NCBI GenBank assembly: GCA_030345135.1
Contig: CP128386.1
Location: forward strand, 103,216 to 167,215
Direction of reading: 5' to 3'
DNA length: 64,000 nucleotides
Source: Chitinophagaceae bacterium DXS
GTDB lineage: Bacteria; Bacteroidota; Bacteroidia; Chitinophagales; Chitinophagaceae
Positions 15,105 through 24,941 of the stretch are shown piece by piece (the first letter of the stretch is position 1; every line of letters starts with the position of its first letter). Made by a program: the position numbers and the translations under genes. Below the pieces are notes generated by a model, which saw only the letters and a program-made list of their open reading frames with translations, had not been told where the DNA came from and did not search any database.

Positions 15105-15452
15105 TTATAGTTTTCGAGAATAGCTATAGATCATTTTTCTGAGTTCGATTGTTTGATTGTCCAGTTGTTTGAATGAAGAAACTGAAATATAGCCGAGATC
15201 TTTACATAAAAGCAGTTGATAAGCTAGCTCAGAACAGGAGCCGCTGGCAATTTGAAGGTAATTGAGTAATTGTGCGTTTGTATTTCTTCCGCAACCTTCG
15301 GCGATGTTTGAAGGGACCGATGATGAAGAGCGGCGCATTTGTGAACAAAGGCCAAAGAGTTCAGATTTAGGAAAAGCGGCTGAAATGCGATAGATGTCAA
15401 GGGTGAGTTGATGGGCTTTTTTCCAGATTTCGAGTTTAGCGTAATCGCGCAT
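15105..15452 (-). CDS. Four-helix bundle protein (S23/23S rRNA IVS family)
   Basis: A 115-residue protein of the four-helix bundle family first known from 23S rRNA intervening sequences. Recognisable blocks are LEIWKKAHQLTLDIYRIS, FPKSELFGLCSQMRRSSSSVPSNIAEGCGR and the helix LLNYLQIASGSCSELAYQLLLCKDL. The molecular function is unknown; family members form pentamers with a basic patch. It sits antisense between the adaptor and ATPase genes of one operon, bordered by AGCTGATAGC repeats, so it looks like an insertion. A second family member is placed the same way at 30170-30529. Confidence 0.9.
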   Translation of the reverse strand: MRDYAKLEIWKKAHQLTLDIYRISAAFPKSELFGLCSQMRRSSSSVPSNIAEGCGRNTNAQLLNYLQIASGSCSELAYQLLLCKDLGYISVSSFKQLDNQTIELRKMIYSYSRKL

Positions 15453-15556
15453 AATTAAAGGGTTTATTATAAAAATTGTAAATATATAAAAATAATGGTC
15501 TAAAAAGCTGATAGCTCAAAGCTGACTGCTGACCGCTAAATAAAAATCTCCCCACC

Positions 15557-16234
15557 ATGATCAAGATCACAGAACTAGAAAAAATTTACCGCACCGAAGA
15601 AGTAGAAACGGTTGCGCTCAACAAACTGACCATTGAAGTTAAAGAAGGAGAATTTGTTGCTGTAATGGGACCTTCCGGTTGCGGAAAGTCAACCCTGCTC
15701 AACATACTCGGTTTATTGGATGATCCCGATAACGGAAGCTTCGTTTTCAACGGAATTGAAGTGGCACATTTTAACGAACGTAAACGTGCCGATCTGCGTA
15801 AACACAATATTGGATTCGTGTTCCAGAGCTTTAACCTGATTGACGAGCTGACTGTTTTCGAAAATGTTGAGCTCCCTTTGATCTACACAGGTGTTAAAGC
15901 TGCCGACAGAAAAAAACGTGTTGAAGAAGTGCTGGACAAAGTGCAGATCATGCACCGTCGCAATCACTATCCGCAACAGTTGTCAGGTGGTCAGCAACAG
16001 CGTGTGGCAGTAGCAAGAGCTGTTGTGAACAATCCTAAACTGATCCTGGCGGATGAGCCTACCGGTAACCTGGATAGCTCTAACGGTAATGAAGTAATGC
16101 AGTTACTTACAGAACTGAATGAACAGGGAACTACAATTGTAATGGTAACACACAGTGAACATGATGCACGTTATAGCCACCGCGTTATACGCATGCTGGA
16201 TGGTCACACTGTTACTGAGAATATCTTGATCTGA
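15557..16234 (+). CDS. ABC transporter ATPase (MacB/LolD type)
   Basis: A 225-residue nucleotide-binding subunit with all motifs: Walker A GPSGCGKST (38-46), Q-loop VFQSFNLI, signature LSGGQQQRVAVARA, Walker B LILADEPTGNLDS and switch H in VMVTHSEHDA. The sequence and length place it with LolD, FtsE and the MacB ATPase domain, which energise FtsX-type permeases that move lipoproteins, peptides or drugs across the envelope without a classical transport channel. It should power the permeases from 16682 onward. AGCTGATAGC repeats end just before its start codon. Confidence 0.95.
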   Translation: MIKITELEKIYRTEEVETVALNKLTIEVKEGEFVAVMGPSGCGKSTLLNILGLLDDPDNGSFVFNGIEVAHFNERKRADLRKHNIGFVFQSFNLIDELTVFENVELPLIYTGVKAADRKKRVEEVLDKVQIMHRRNHYPQQLSGGQQQRVAVARAVVNNPKLILADEPTGNLDSSNGNEVMQLLTELNEQGTTIVMVTHSEHDARYSHRVIRMLDGHTVTENILI

Positions 16235-16282
16235 TCTTAGATAGCCGGTTTAATAACGGCGACATAATAAGTAAAAAAGCTA

Positions 16283-16582
16283 ATGATGAAAACGCATAGT
16301 ACATATTACCCACATCTTCGGGATGAAGCTGCGGCGAGTGAAGCAAAAGAAGAATCTCCTTTTGTAAAGAACATGTTTGTAAACCTGGTGTGTGCACTTA
16401 CTGTTGTAGGAATGGTGTTGGCGTTATATGTACTAAATGCTAAATCAAAAAATGCGAATGGTGTGGTGTCTCAATCCGGTGAGAGAACTGAACAACTGCG
16501 CATGGTGAAGGAGAAAACTGACTTGCAGGATTCGTTTTCTTATAAAATGATTCCGCTGAGATTGGTGCAGTTTTTACAATAA
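16283..16582 (+). CDS. Small single-pass membrane protein between ATPase and permease
   Basis: A 99-residue protein with a charged N-terminus (HLRDEAAASEAKEESPF), one hydrophobic helix (about 31-51, NMFVNLVCALTVVGMVLALYVL) and a polar C-terminus. I do not recognise a family. Position and strand, 48 bp after the ATPase and 99 bp before the first permease, suggest it belongs to the operon, perhaps as a small accessory subunit. The stop codon TAA is the first three bases of the AAGACCGTAAGACCG octamer array, so the repeat may define the C-terminus. Start at 16283 or three bases later. Confidence 0.55.
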   Translation: MMKTHSTYYPHLRDEAAASEAKEESPFVKNMFVNLVCALTVVGMVLALYVLNAKSKNANGVVSQSGERTEQLRMVKEKTDLQDSFSYKMIPLRLVQFLQ

Positions 16583-16617
16583 GACCGTAAGACCGTAAGA
16601 TAGTAAGACCGTAAGAG
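16580..16617. repeat. GTAAGACC octamer array
   Basis: About four units of GTAAGACC/GTAAGATA begin within the stop codon of the 99-residue protein. Sense orientation relative to that gene. Confidence 0.9.
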
Positions 16618-16681
16618 AATTACCTCCTTAACCAAATCAGAGATCTGCAAATCGTACATCAGAGATCTAAAAACTACCTCA

Positions 16682-19054
16682 ATGTTTAAGAAAAACCTGA
16701 TCATAACCTGGCGAAATCTTCGCAAGAGCAAGGCATATTCCATCATCAACATAACGGGGCTCGCAGCGAGTCTTGCAGCCTGTATATTATTATTGCTTTG
16801 GGTGCAGGACGAACTAAGTTTTGACAGGTTTCATAAGAATGCTGATAGTATTTATCACATTGCATCCGGTTTTAACAACGACGGTAAAGAAACGTTCTGG
16901 TCAAACACGCCGGCGCCGTTAGCAACAAGAGCCAAACAATCAGTTCCCGAAGTGGCTGATGCGTGCCGTATCGGAGGCAACTGGAATTTGTCCCAGCTTG
17001 AATACAACGGCAAGAAATTCATGGAATCAAAGAACGGGCTTGTTGATCCTTCTTTTTTTACCATGTTCAACTTTCCTTTAATTAAGGGCAGTAAACTCAA
17101 ACCTTTTACAGATAACAGATCTGTTATATTATCCGAAACGACTGCAAAAAAATATTTTGGGAATGATGATCCCATGGGTAAGGTGCTGAAAGGTGATGAT
17201 AAAAAAACGTATCATGTGACTGGTGTGATGAAAGATATTCCTGAAAATTCATCCATTAAATGGGATATTATATTTCCCTTCGACCTGAAAAAAGAAGATT
17301 ATAGTGGTAATGATTATTGGAAGAGCCTTGATGAAGATTGGGGTAACTACAATTATGATACATACATTCAATTTAAACCCAGCGTAAATGTAAATGCTGC
17401 CGTTGCAAAAATGACGGCCATTCACCGCAAAGAGCAGCAAGGCGAATTTGTAAAGACCCTCAGCTACAGGGCATTACCACTTACTAAAATGCATTTGTAT
17501 ACTGCTGAAGGAAAAGAAGATGGTATTCTGATTGTGCGGGTGTTTATGCTGATTGCCGGTGTAATATTGTTGATTGCCTGTATTAATTATGTAAACCTTG
17601 TAACAGCCAGGGCCAATAAACGCTCGAAAGAAATAAGCCTGAGAAAAATAGTAGGTGCAGGCAAGTCAAATCTTTTCTGGCAATTCATTAATGAATCGCT
17701 GGTGGTTGTACTTATCTCTCTGTTGTTTGCCACAATTGTTATATACCTGGTAATGCCTTTGTATAATGATCTTTCCGGAAAGAATATCCAGTTCAACCCA
17801 CTCAGTAAAAATGTTTTAATGGTGTATGGTATTACGCTTGCATCAACTATTTTGCTGGCAGGTGTTTATCCGGCGCTCACACTTTCTTCTTTCAAGCCGC
17901 TGGAAGCAATGAAAGGAAAAGTTTCCGGGTTGGGAAAGAATGTTGTTTTCCGCAAGGTACTTGTAACCATACAATTCAGTTTTTCAATTATACTGATCGT
18001 TGCCACAATAGTAATAGGAAAACAACTGTCCTATATCCGTGAAAAGAACCTGGGTTACGATAAGGAAAACATTATGGCTATTGACTTGCGTAATATCAAT
18101 GCGCACTATGACGCTGCAAAAGCTGACTTGATGAGAATGCCGGGAATTGTTGATGTTACAGCCAGCGGACAAGATGTGTTCAATGTGGGAAGCTCTACAG
18201 GTGATGCTGACTGGGATGGTAAAACGCCCCAACAATCGAACTTCATGATCCACCAGATACCTGTTGAAAGAAATTTTTTGCAAACATTAAATATGAAGCT
18301 TGCTGAAGGTTCTGGCTTTACCGGAACGCCTGCCGATAGTACAAATTATATCCTGAATGAAACTGCGATAAAGGAGATGGGCATAAAGGATCCCATTGGT
18401 AAAAGATTCACTTTTCATGATACAAAGGGTGTGATCGCAGGCGTTGTGAAAGATTTTCATTTTAATGATATGCACAAAAAGATAGAACCCATTCTTATGT
18501 TCTATAATCCGGGATGGCGTTGGCGCATGTATATTAAAACAACTGCAAAAGATGCATCAAAAGCTATCGCCAGCGTGCAAACAGTGTGGAAGCAATACAA
18601 TGCTGATTATCCTTTTGAATACAAATTTGTTGATGAATCTTTCAACAATATGTATAAGTCAGATATGCGCACAGGCAAGCTGTTTAACTGTTTTGCTGCG
18701 ATCGCGATCCTGATCTCCTGCCTGGGATTGTTTGGCCTTGTTACTTATACTGCGGAAAGCAAAGTGAAAGAGATCGGCGTAAGAAAAGTATTGGGTGCTT
18801 CTGTTCCCGGAATTGTGACCTTGTTATCAAAAGATTTTTTAAAGCTGATCATTCTGTCAGCATTAATAGCATTCCCTGCGGCCTGGCTGGCACTCAATAA
18901 AATGCTGGAGCAATATGCATACCGCACCACAATAAGCTGGTGGACATTTGCACTTGCCGGTTTAATAACGCTTGTTATTGCGTTGGCAACAATCAGCTTC
19001 CAGGCAATTAAAGCGGCCATGGCCAACCCGGCGAAAAGCCTGAGAAGCGAATAA
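16682..19054 (+). CDS. FtsX/MacB-type ABC permease 1
   Basis: A 790-residue permease built as two MacB-like halves: helix 1 (about 20-42), a periplasmic MacB_PCD domain to about 280, three helices with the coupling segment SKEISLRKIVGAGKSNLFWQ, then a second periplasmic domain (about 450-670) bracketed by another helix and a final three-helix block with [20 protein letters not shown]. It ends ANPAKSLRSE. It has no ATPase domain, so it needs a separate one, presumably the gene at 15557. Being closest to the adaptor and ATPase it is the best candidate for the core permease. The first coupling helix reads EISLRK where its paralogs mostly have EIGIRK or EVGIRK. TTGATAATTAACAATTGAAA repeats follow the stop. 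Confidence 0.93.
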   Translation: MFKKNLIITWRNLRKSKAYSIINITGLAASLAACILLLLWVQDELSFDRFHKNADSIYHIASGFNNDGKETFWSNTPAPLATRAKQSVPEVADACRIGGNWNLSQLEYNGKKFMESKNGLVDPSFFTMFNFPLIKGSKLKPFTDNRSVILSETTAKKYFGNDDPMGKVLKGDDKKTYHVTGVMKDIPENSSIKWDIIFPFDLKKEDYSGNDYWKSLDEDWGNYNYDTYIQFKPSVNVNAAVAKMTAIHRKEQQGEFVKTLSYRALPLTKMHLYTAEGKEDGILIVRVFMLIAGVILLIACINYVNLVTARANKRSKEISLRKIVGAGKSNLFWQFINESLVVVLISLLFATIVIYLVMPLYNDLSGKNIQFNPLSKNVLMVYGITLASTILLAGVYPALTLSSFKPLEAMKGKVSGLGKNVVFRKVLVTIQFSFSIILIVATIVIGKQLSYIREKNLGYDKENIMAIDLRNINAHYDAAKADLMRMPGIVDVTASGQDVFNVGSSTGDADWDGKTPQQSNFMIHQIPVERNFLQTLNMKLAEGSGFTGTPADSTNYILNETAIKEMGIKDPIGKRFTFHDTKGVIAGVVKDFHFNDMHKKIEPILMFYNPGWRWRMYIKTTAKDASKAIASVQTVWKQYNADYPFEYKFVDESFNNMYKSDMRTGKLFNCFAAIAILISCLGLFGLVTYTAESKVKEIGVRKVLGASVPGIVTLLSKDFLKLIILSALIAFPAAWLALNKMLEQYAYRTTISWWTFALAGLITLVIALATISFQAIKAAMANPAKSLRSE

Positions 19055-19285
19055 ATAATTGATAATTAACAATTGAAAATTTAAAATGAAAGGTTTGGTA
19101 ACACGATAGGATTTCATGAATAGCGAATGTCTTTATCATTACGATCATATCATTGTCAATTGTCAATTTTCAACTTTCAATTATAGTTGTCATTACGATC
19201 AGGCATTATTAATTCAATGTCGTTAAGTTAAGAGTAGATAATATCAAGTGCTTTTAAAATATCACTATCAGTTCAATATTCGGGA
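19055..19285. repeat. TCAATTGTCAATTTTCAAC-type repeats
   Basis: No gene is seen. The gap begins with TTGACAATTGAAAATT-like words directly after the permease stop and repeats them near 19150-19190 before reaching the dispersed element at 19286. Confidence 0.75.
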
Positions 19286-19450
19286 AACCTCTCCTGTCGT
19301 CGAGGTGACGATGCGGGTGCAGACTTCCTGATTATTATATACTCGTTATGAGTGCTGCTGTGATTACTTTTTCTGATAAGCCAGGATCGTCATGTCGACG
19401 ATAGGAGACATCTCCCAAAGTTGAAGATGCCTGCTTAACTAAACGACCTT
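19286..19450. repeat. Dispersed element with imperfect terminal inverted repeats, copy 2
   Basis: Same family and orientation as 3902-4050: left end CTCCTGTCGTCGAGGTGACG, right end ATCGTCATGTCGACGATAGG, then ACATCTCCCAAAGTTGAAG and CTGCTTAACTAA. The centres are diverged but the ends are well kept, as expected for a mobile element recognised by its termini. It sits just upstream of the second permease. Confidence 0.8.
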
Positions 19451-19483
19451 GCATTGTCAATCGTCAATTTTCAACTTTCAACT

Positions 19484-21943
19484 ATGATGAGGAATTTCTT
19501 CAAGACCGCTTTAAGAAACATTGTCCGCAATAAAAGTTTTGCGGCCATTAATGTGGTGGGGCTGGCAATTGGTATTGCTGCCTGCATCTTGATATTCCTG
19601 ATCGTTTTTCACGAATACAGTTTTGACAGATTTGAACGCGATGGCGATAAGTTGTATCGCGTGGTGATGGATATGAAGTTTAGTGGCAATGCCGGTCATA
19701 GTGCCGCGGTGCCTGCACCACTGGCCAATGCTATTCAGCAAGAAGTGACGGGTGTTGAAAAAACAATTCCATTAATGCAGTTTCAGGGCGATGCAACCAT
19801 AAAAGTTTCTGTTCCGAAGGCCGGCTCTTCCGATCCGGTTGTATATAAGAAACAGCCTGAAGTTATATTTACCAGTCCGGATTATTTTTCAGCATTATCA
19901 TATAAATGGCTTGCAGGTTCTGCCGCAACACTGCAAAAGCCGTTTGCAGTTGTTTTAACTGAAAGCCGCGCAAAACAATATTTCCCTTCCACTGCTATTG
20001 AGAATATTCCCGGAAAAGAAATTATTTATGATGATACCATGCGGGTAACGGTCTCCGGTATTGTGAAAGATCTTAGTCAGAATACATTCTTTTCTTATAA
20101 AGAATTCGTTTCCTACGCCACTATTTTCAATACAAGCTTGAAACACAATTTTATGATGGATGTGTGGGACGACTGGATGGCGTATTCACAGTTGTTCATC
20201 AGGTTATCCAACGGAACATCGGTTACTCAGACTGAGACGCAACTTGCAGGCTTACTGAAAAAGTATAATAAAAATGCAAACAAGGACGATAAGAACACAA
20301 TGAGTTTCCGCTTGCAGCCATTGAATGATGTTCACTTCAACGAAAATTACCAGGGCTTCGGCAAATTGATAGCGCACAAGACATCTTTATATGGTTTGAT
20401 GGCTATTGCTGTTTTCCTGCTGATTTTAGGTTGCATCAATTTCATCAACCTTACTACAGCTCAGTCTTCACAACGTGCAAAGGAAATTGGGATCCGCAAA
20501 ACAATGGGGAGTTCAAGAAAACAGATTGTGTTGCAGTTTTTGGGAGAAACGCTTTTTCTTACAGCAATTGCTTCTGTTCTTTCACTAATTTTTATTCCAT
20601 TTCTTGTTCAGGCGTTTAAAGAATACCTGCCTGAAGGATTTCATTACTCATTTATCGGACAGCCGCTTATTTTAGTATTTGTCGTATTACTCACTTTTGT
20701 GGTGAGTTTTCTTGCGGGCTTCTATCCGGCATTGGTGCTCTCCGGATATAAACCTGTGCTCGTGTTAAAAAGCCAGGTGTTTGTAGAAAGCCACCAGACA
20801 CAAAAAGCCTGGTTAAGAAAAGTGTTGACAGTTTTCCAGTTCTCCATTGCTCAGTTTTTTGTAATTGCAACGGTAATGGTTGGCAAGCAAATTCACTATA
20901 CATTGAATAAAGATCTTGGCTTTAAAAAAGATGCTATTATTTCTTTTGACGTTCCCCGGGACACGGCGAAGAGTAATCGCAGCGTTTTGTTAAACGCGAT
21001 AAACGACATCCCCGGCGTTCAAATGGTAAGTAACGGCTTTTTGCCCCCGGCAGTGGAAGGAGCTGCATTCACAGATATTTTATATGTGGATGGTAAGAAT
21101 GAAGTAAAGACAGATGTACAATTAAGGTATGGCGACCCGAATTACCTGCCATTATACAATATAAAAATGCTAGCAGGAAGAAACGTAACGGCAAGTGATA
21201 CAATAAAAGAATTTGTAATCAACGAGGCATACGCCCGTTTCCTTGGTTTCCAGAATCCTGCAGATGCATTGAACAAGCAGTTGGTGTTCAATAAAAAGAA
21301 TATTCCTATTGTCGGTGTAATGAATGATTTCAATATGCAGTCTTTACACGCAAAGATCGGTCCTATGGTTTTCGGCGCCCTGGATGATCGCAGTTTTTTC
21401 TTTCACGTAGCATTGCGCCCCCAAATTGCAGGACAGCACACCTGGCAAACCACAATAAAAGAGATCGAAAAACAGTTTAGGAAGGTCTATCCTGATAAGG
21501 ATTTTGATTACAGCTTCTTTGATGAAAAGATAGCTGCCTTTTATAAGAACGAAAAGAATATATCAGGCTTACTTACATGGGCAACAGGACTTTCCATCCT
21601 TATCAGTAGTCTTGGTTTACTCGGGCTGATCATGTACACAACTTTCGCAAGAACAAAAGAGATCGGAATAAGAAAAGTGCTTGGTGCAACGGCTGCTCAA
21701 ATCGTAGGCATTTTATCAAAAGACTTTGTGAAATTAATTGTTATTGCATTTCTTATTTCAATACCGGCAGCCTGGTGGGCAGCTAACAAATGGCTCCAGG
21801 ACTTTGCTTACAGAACAGAGATGAGCTGGTGGGTATTTGCAATCAGTGGTTTGTTCATGATTGTGGTGGCACTGGTTACTATCAGCTTCCAGTCTGTAAA
21901 AGCCGCAATGGCAAACCCGGTGAGGAGTTTGAGGACGGAGTGA
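19484..21943 (+). CDS. FtsX/MacB-type ABC permease 2
   Basis: An 819-residue paralog of the preceding permease with the same duplicated helix/periplasmic/three-helix plan. Coupling segments are AKEIGIRKTMGSSRKQIVLQ and [20 protein letters not shown]; the C-terminus is ANPVRSLRTE. With the permease at 24942 it shares an NLTTAQ/NLATAQ variant before the first coupling segment, where the other seven have AR. The start ATGATG at 19484 is chosen because MMRNFFKTALRN matches the paralogs; an upstream extension would be repeat-coded. A GTAAGACC array starts 2 bp after the stop. The substrate is unknown. Confidence 0.93.
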   Translation: MMRNFFKTALRNIVRNKSFAAINVVGLAIGIAACILIFLIVFHEYSFDRFERDGDKLYRVVMDMKFSGNAGHSAAVPAPLANAIQQEVTGVEKTIPLMQFQGDATIKVSVPKAGSSDPVVYKKQPEVIFTSPDYFSALSYKWLAGSAATLQKPFAVVLTESRAKQYFPSTAIENIPGKEIIYDDTMRVTVSGIVKDLSQNTFFSYKEFVSYATIFNTSLKHNFMMDVWDDWMAYSQLFIRLSNGTSVTQTETQLAGLLKKYNKNANKDDKNTMSFRLQPLNDVHFNENYQGFGKLIAHKTSLYGLMAIAVFLLILGCINFINLTTAQSSQRAKEIGIRKTMGSSRKQIVLQFLGETLFLTAIASVLSLIFIPFLVQAFKEYLPEGFHYSFIGQPLILVFVVLLTFVVSFLAGFYPALVLSGYKPVLVLKSQVFVESHQTQKAWLRKVLTVFQFSIAQFFVIATVMVGKQIHYTLNKDLGFKKDAIISFDVPRDTAKSNRSVLLNAINDIPGVQMVSNGFLPPAVEGAAFTDILYVDGKNEVKTDVQLRYGDPNYLPLYNIKMLAGRNVTASDTIKEFVINEAYARFLGFQNPADALNKQLVFNKKNIPIVGVMNDFNMQSLHAKIGPMVFGALDDRSFFFHVALRPQIAGQHTWQTTIKEIEKQFRKVYPDKDFDYSFFDEKIAAFYKNEKNISGLLTWATGLSILISSLGLLGLIMYTTFARTKEIGIRKVLGATAAQIVGILSKDFVKLIVIAFLISIPAAWWAANKWLQDFAYRTEMSWWVFAISGLFMIVVALVTISFQSVKAAMANPVRSLRTE

Positions 21944-21945
21944 GA

Positions 21946-22126
21946 AGACCGTAAGACCGTAAGACAGTAAGACCGTAAGACCGTAAGACAGTAAGACCGT
22001 AAGATGTGTAAGACAGTAAGATAGCGAGAGTTGAAAAGTAGGCCACATAGTTTGAGAATAATAAAAATGTGCATATGGCTAAAAGCTGATAGCTGATAGC
22101 TGATAGCTGATTGCTGATAGCTAGTT
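21946..22126. repeat. GTAAGACC array passing into AGCTGATAGC repeats
   Basis: About nine octamers (21946-22022) are followed by a short unique stretch and then by AGCTGATAGCTGATAGCTGA (22083-22122), which ends 4 bp before the next start codon. The whole intergenic space is repeat-derived. Confidence 0.95.
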
Positions 22127-24487
22127 ATGATTAAGAATTTCTTCAAGACCGCTTTCCGCAACCTTTGGAAAAGAAAAGGGTTTAGCGCTATTAATATTAG
22201 TGGACTGGCCATTGGCATGGCGAGTGCCATACTTATTTTGTTATGGGTACAGAATGAGGTAAGCTATGACCGCTTTCACGAAAAACAGGATCGCCTGTAT
22301 ATCGCATGGAACAGAAGTGTGTTTAATAACAAGTTGCAATGCTGGAGCACAACGCCAAAAATCCTGGGACCGACGCTCAAGAATGATTACCCTGAAGTGG
22401 AAGAATTTACACGTGTAAACTGGGGCAACGATTTTCTTTTTTCCATCGGAGATAAACGACTGAATGTTCATGGAACAATGGCCGATACAGGTTTTTTGCG
22501 CATGTTCAGTTTTCCGTTATTGAAAGGAAATCCTAATACGGCATTGAGCAACACCTATTCCATTGTCATTACCGAAAAGCTCGCTAAAAAGTTGTTTGGC
22601 AATGAGGATCCCATGAACAAAGTCGTTAGAATTGATAATCGTGACAACTTCACCGTTTCGGCTGTCATGAAAGATCTTCCGAACAACACGCGATTCAACT
22701 TTGAATACATCCTTCCCTGGCAATACATGAAAGTTAGAGGGTTTGATGATGATAACTGGGATAATAACTCCACGCAGAATTATATCCTGTTAAAGAAAGG
22801 AACCAATATTGCCGCATTCAATAACAAGATTAAGAATATCACTATCGATCATTTGAATGGCCGCGAAAAGATCGAAGTCTTCATGTATGAGCTGAGCAAG
22901 CAGCGACTCTATTCAAACTTTGAAAATGGAAAACCGGCAGGAGGGCGTATAGCTCAGATCCGTGTATTTACGACAATCGCGTTGCTGATATTATTGATAG
23001 CCTGTATTAACTTCATGAATCTGAGTACAGCACGCAGCGAAAAACGTGCGAAGGAGGTTGGTATCAAAAAAGTTGTCGGGGCACAAAGATCATCTTTGAT
23101 TGTTCAGTTTCTTGGTGAATCCATCCTGATTTCCGTATTCGCCGGATTCATTGCCATCATCATTGTTCAGTTGAGTTTGTCATCTTTCAACCTGCTCGTA
23201 CAAAAGCAATTGTTCCTTGATTTTGGCAATCTCTATTTCTGGGCGGCATTGCTGGGGTTTGTATTGCTGACAGGAGTTGTTGCTGGTAGTTACCCCGCAT
23301 TCTTTTTGTCAGGTTTTAAGCCCGGCGCGGTTTTGAAAGGAACGTTCAAAAAAATTAATGCACTTGTAACCCCAAGAAAGGTCCTGGTGGTAATGCAGTT
23401 CACTTTCGCTATTGCACTGATCATTTGCACAATTATTATCGAGCGACAATTGAAACACGGACAGGAAAGAGAAGCGGGCTACAACAAAAAAGATCTCGCA
23501 TATATTTTCCTCGTTGGCGATATTGAAAAGAACTATGAGCTGATAAAAAATGAATTGTATAGTAGTGGAACTGCAACGGCAATAAGTAAAACAAGCGCGC
23601 CGCTGACACAAGGCTGGAGCGACTCCTGGGGATTTGAATGGCCCGGAAAAGATCCGAATGATAAGACAGATTTTGATCGCTACTGTACAGATGGAAACCT
23701 GGTTAAAACTGCAGGAATGTCCGTAGTGGCCGGGCGCGATATTGATCTGAAAAGTTTTCCTACAGATTCGACTGCGCTTATTCTTAATGAGTCCGCGGTA
23801 AAGGCGATGGGTTTAAAAACGCCTTTGGGAACACCAATAAAAGACAATGGAATAGATTGGCATGTAGTAGGCGTTATCAAAGATTTTATTCTGCAGTCAC
23901 CCTACGAGCCCATGCGTCCGATGGTCATTGAAGGTCCTAAAGGATGGTTCAATGTAATGCACATAAAATTTAACGGAGCGAACGGAACGAAACAAAATCT
24001 CGCGGCAACCGAGAAGATATTCAAGAAGTTCAATCCTGAATATCCGTTTGAATATCATTTTGTGGATGAAGAGTATGCTGCAAAGTTTGAAGATGAAAAG
24101 GCAACCGGAATTCTTGCTGCTTTGTTTGCTGGCCTGACTATTTTTATTTCTTGCCTTGGTTTATTCGGGCTGGCAGCGTATATGGCGGAAAACAGAATTA
24201 AGGAAATTGGCATTCGCAAAGTGCTCGGTGCTTCTGTTACAAATATTACCACCTTATTGTCAAAAGACTTTCTGAAACTGGTGATTGTTTCAATTGTAAT
24301 TGCATCTCCGCTAGCCTGGTTCTTTATGAGCAAGTGGCTGGACGGATATACTTATCGTATTGATATTGAATGGTGGATTTTTGCATTGGCTGCATTGCTT
24401 TCAATTTTGATCGCATTGATTACCGTGAGTTATCAATCCATTAAAGCTGCAATTGCAAACCCGGTGAAGAGTTTGAAGACGGAGTGA
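22127..24487 (+). CDS. FtsX/MacB-type ABC permease 3
   Basis: A 786-residue permease with the duplicated FtsX layout: helix 1 in FSAINISGLAIGMASAILILLWV, first coupling segment AKEVGIKKVVGAQRSSLIVQ, second [20 protein letters not shown], and ending ANPVKSLKTE. The first periplasmic domain keeps the FxxxxPLLKGNPNTALSN and EKLAKKLFGNEDPM blocks seen in its neighbours. Its last 30 or so coding bases are nearly identical to those of the neighbouring permeases. It depends on an ATPase supplied in trans. The role is export or envelope remodelling, substrate unknown. Confidence 0.93.
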   Translation: MIKNFFKTAFRNLWKRKGFSAINISGLAIGMASAILILLWVQNEVSYDRFHEKQDRLYIAWNRSVFNNKLQCWSTTPKILGPTLKNDYPEVEEFTRVNWGNDFLFSIGDKRLNVHGTMADTGFLRMFSFPLLKGNPNTALSNTYSIVITEKLAKKLFGNEDPMNKVVRIDNRDNFTVSAVMKDLPNNTRFNFEYILPWQYMKVRGFDDDNWDNNSTQNYILLKKGTNIAAFNNKIKNITIDHLNGREKIEVFMYELSKQRLYSNFENGKPAGGRIAQIRVFTTIALLILLIACINFMNLSTARSEKRAKEVGIKKVVGAQRSSLIVQFLGESILISVFAGFIAIIIVQLSLSSFNLLVQKQLFLDFGNLYFWAALLGFVLLTGVVAGSYPAFFLSGFKPGAVLKGTFKKINALVTPRKVLVVMQFTFAIALIICTIIIERQLKHGQEREAGYNKKDLAYIFLVGDIEKNYELIKNELYSSGTATAISKTSAPLTQGWSDSWGFEWPGKDPNDKTDFDRYCTDGNLVKTAGMSVVAGRDIDLKSFPTDSTALILNESAVKAMGLKTPLGTPIKDNGIDWHVVGVIKDFILQSPYEPMRPMVIEGPKGWFNVMHIKFNGANGTKQNLAATEKIFKKFNPEYPFEYHFVDEEYAAKFEDEKATGILAALFAGLTIFISCLGLFGLAAYMAENRIKEIGIRKVLGASVTNITTLLSKDFLKLVIVSIVIASPLAWFFMSKWLDGYTYRIDIEWWIFALAALLSILIALITVSYQSIKAAIANPVKSLKTE

Positions 24488-24489
24488 GA

Positions 24490-24941
24490 AGACCGTAAGA
24501 TAGTAAGACCGTAAGACCGTAAGACAGTAAGATCGTAAGACAGTAAGATGGTAAGACAGTAAGATGGTAAGACCGTGAGAGATAAGAAATGATGTGAGCG
24601 TAATAAAGAGAGGAAGAAGGCAAAAGAAGATTGGTGTTGGCGTAATTGAAACTTCTGTGGTGCTCTGTGCAAAACTCCTGTATTCTCTGTGGTTAAATAA
24701 GACCGTAAGACGTGTAAGACCGTAAGATGCGTAAGACAGTAGAACAGTAAGACAGTAAGTGGTGAGAAGGAGTGTAATTGTGCTGAAAAGAAAGTAAGAA
24801 GACTGAAAAGGAATGTTGTTGATACAGAATTGAAATTTCCGTGGCCCTCTGTGCAAAACTCCTGTATTCTCTGTGGTTTAAAAAAATTAATTATAGAAGC
24901 TGAAAGCTGATGGCTGACAGCTCATTGCTAAAACCCAATTC
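24490..24941. repeat. Two GTAAGACC arrays with CTCTGTGG words
   Basis: Octamer arrays lie at 24490-24577 and 24701-24761. A near-identical phrase with CTCTGTGCAAAACTCCTGTA follows each block (24656-24700 and 24838-24880), so the unit array-plus-phrase is duplicated. AGCTGAAAGCTGATGGCTGA then precedes the start at 24942. No gene or promoter is seen. Confidence 0.9.
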
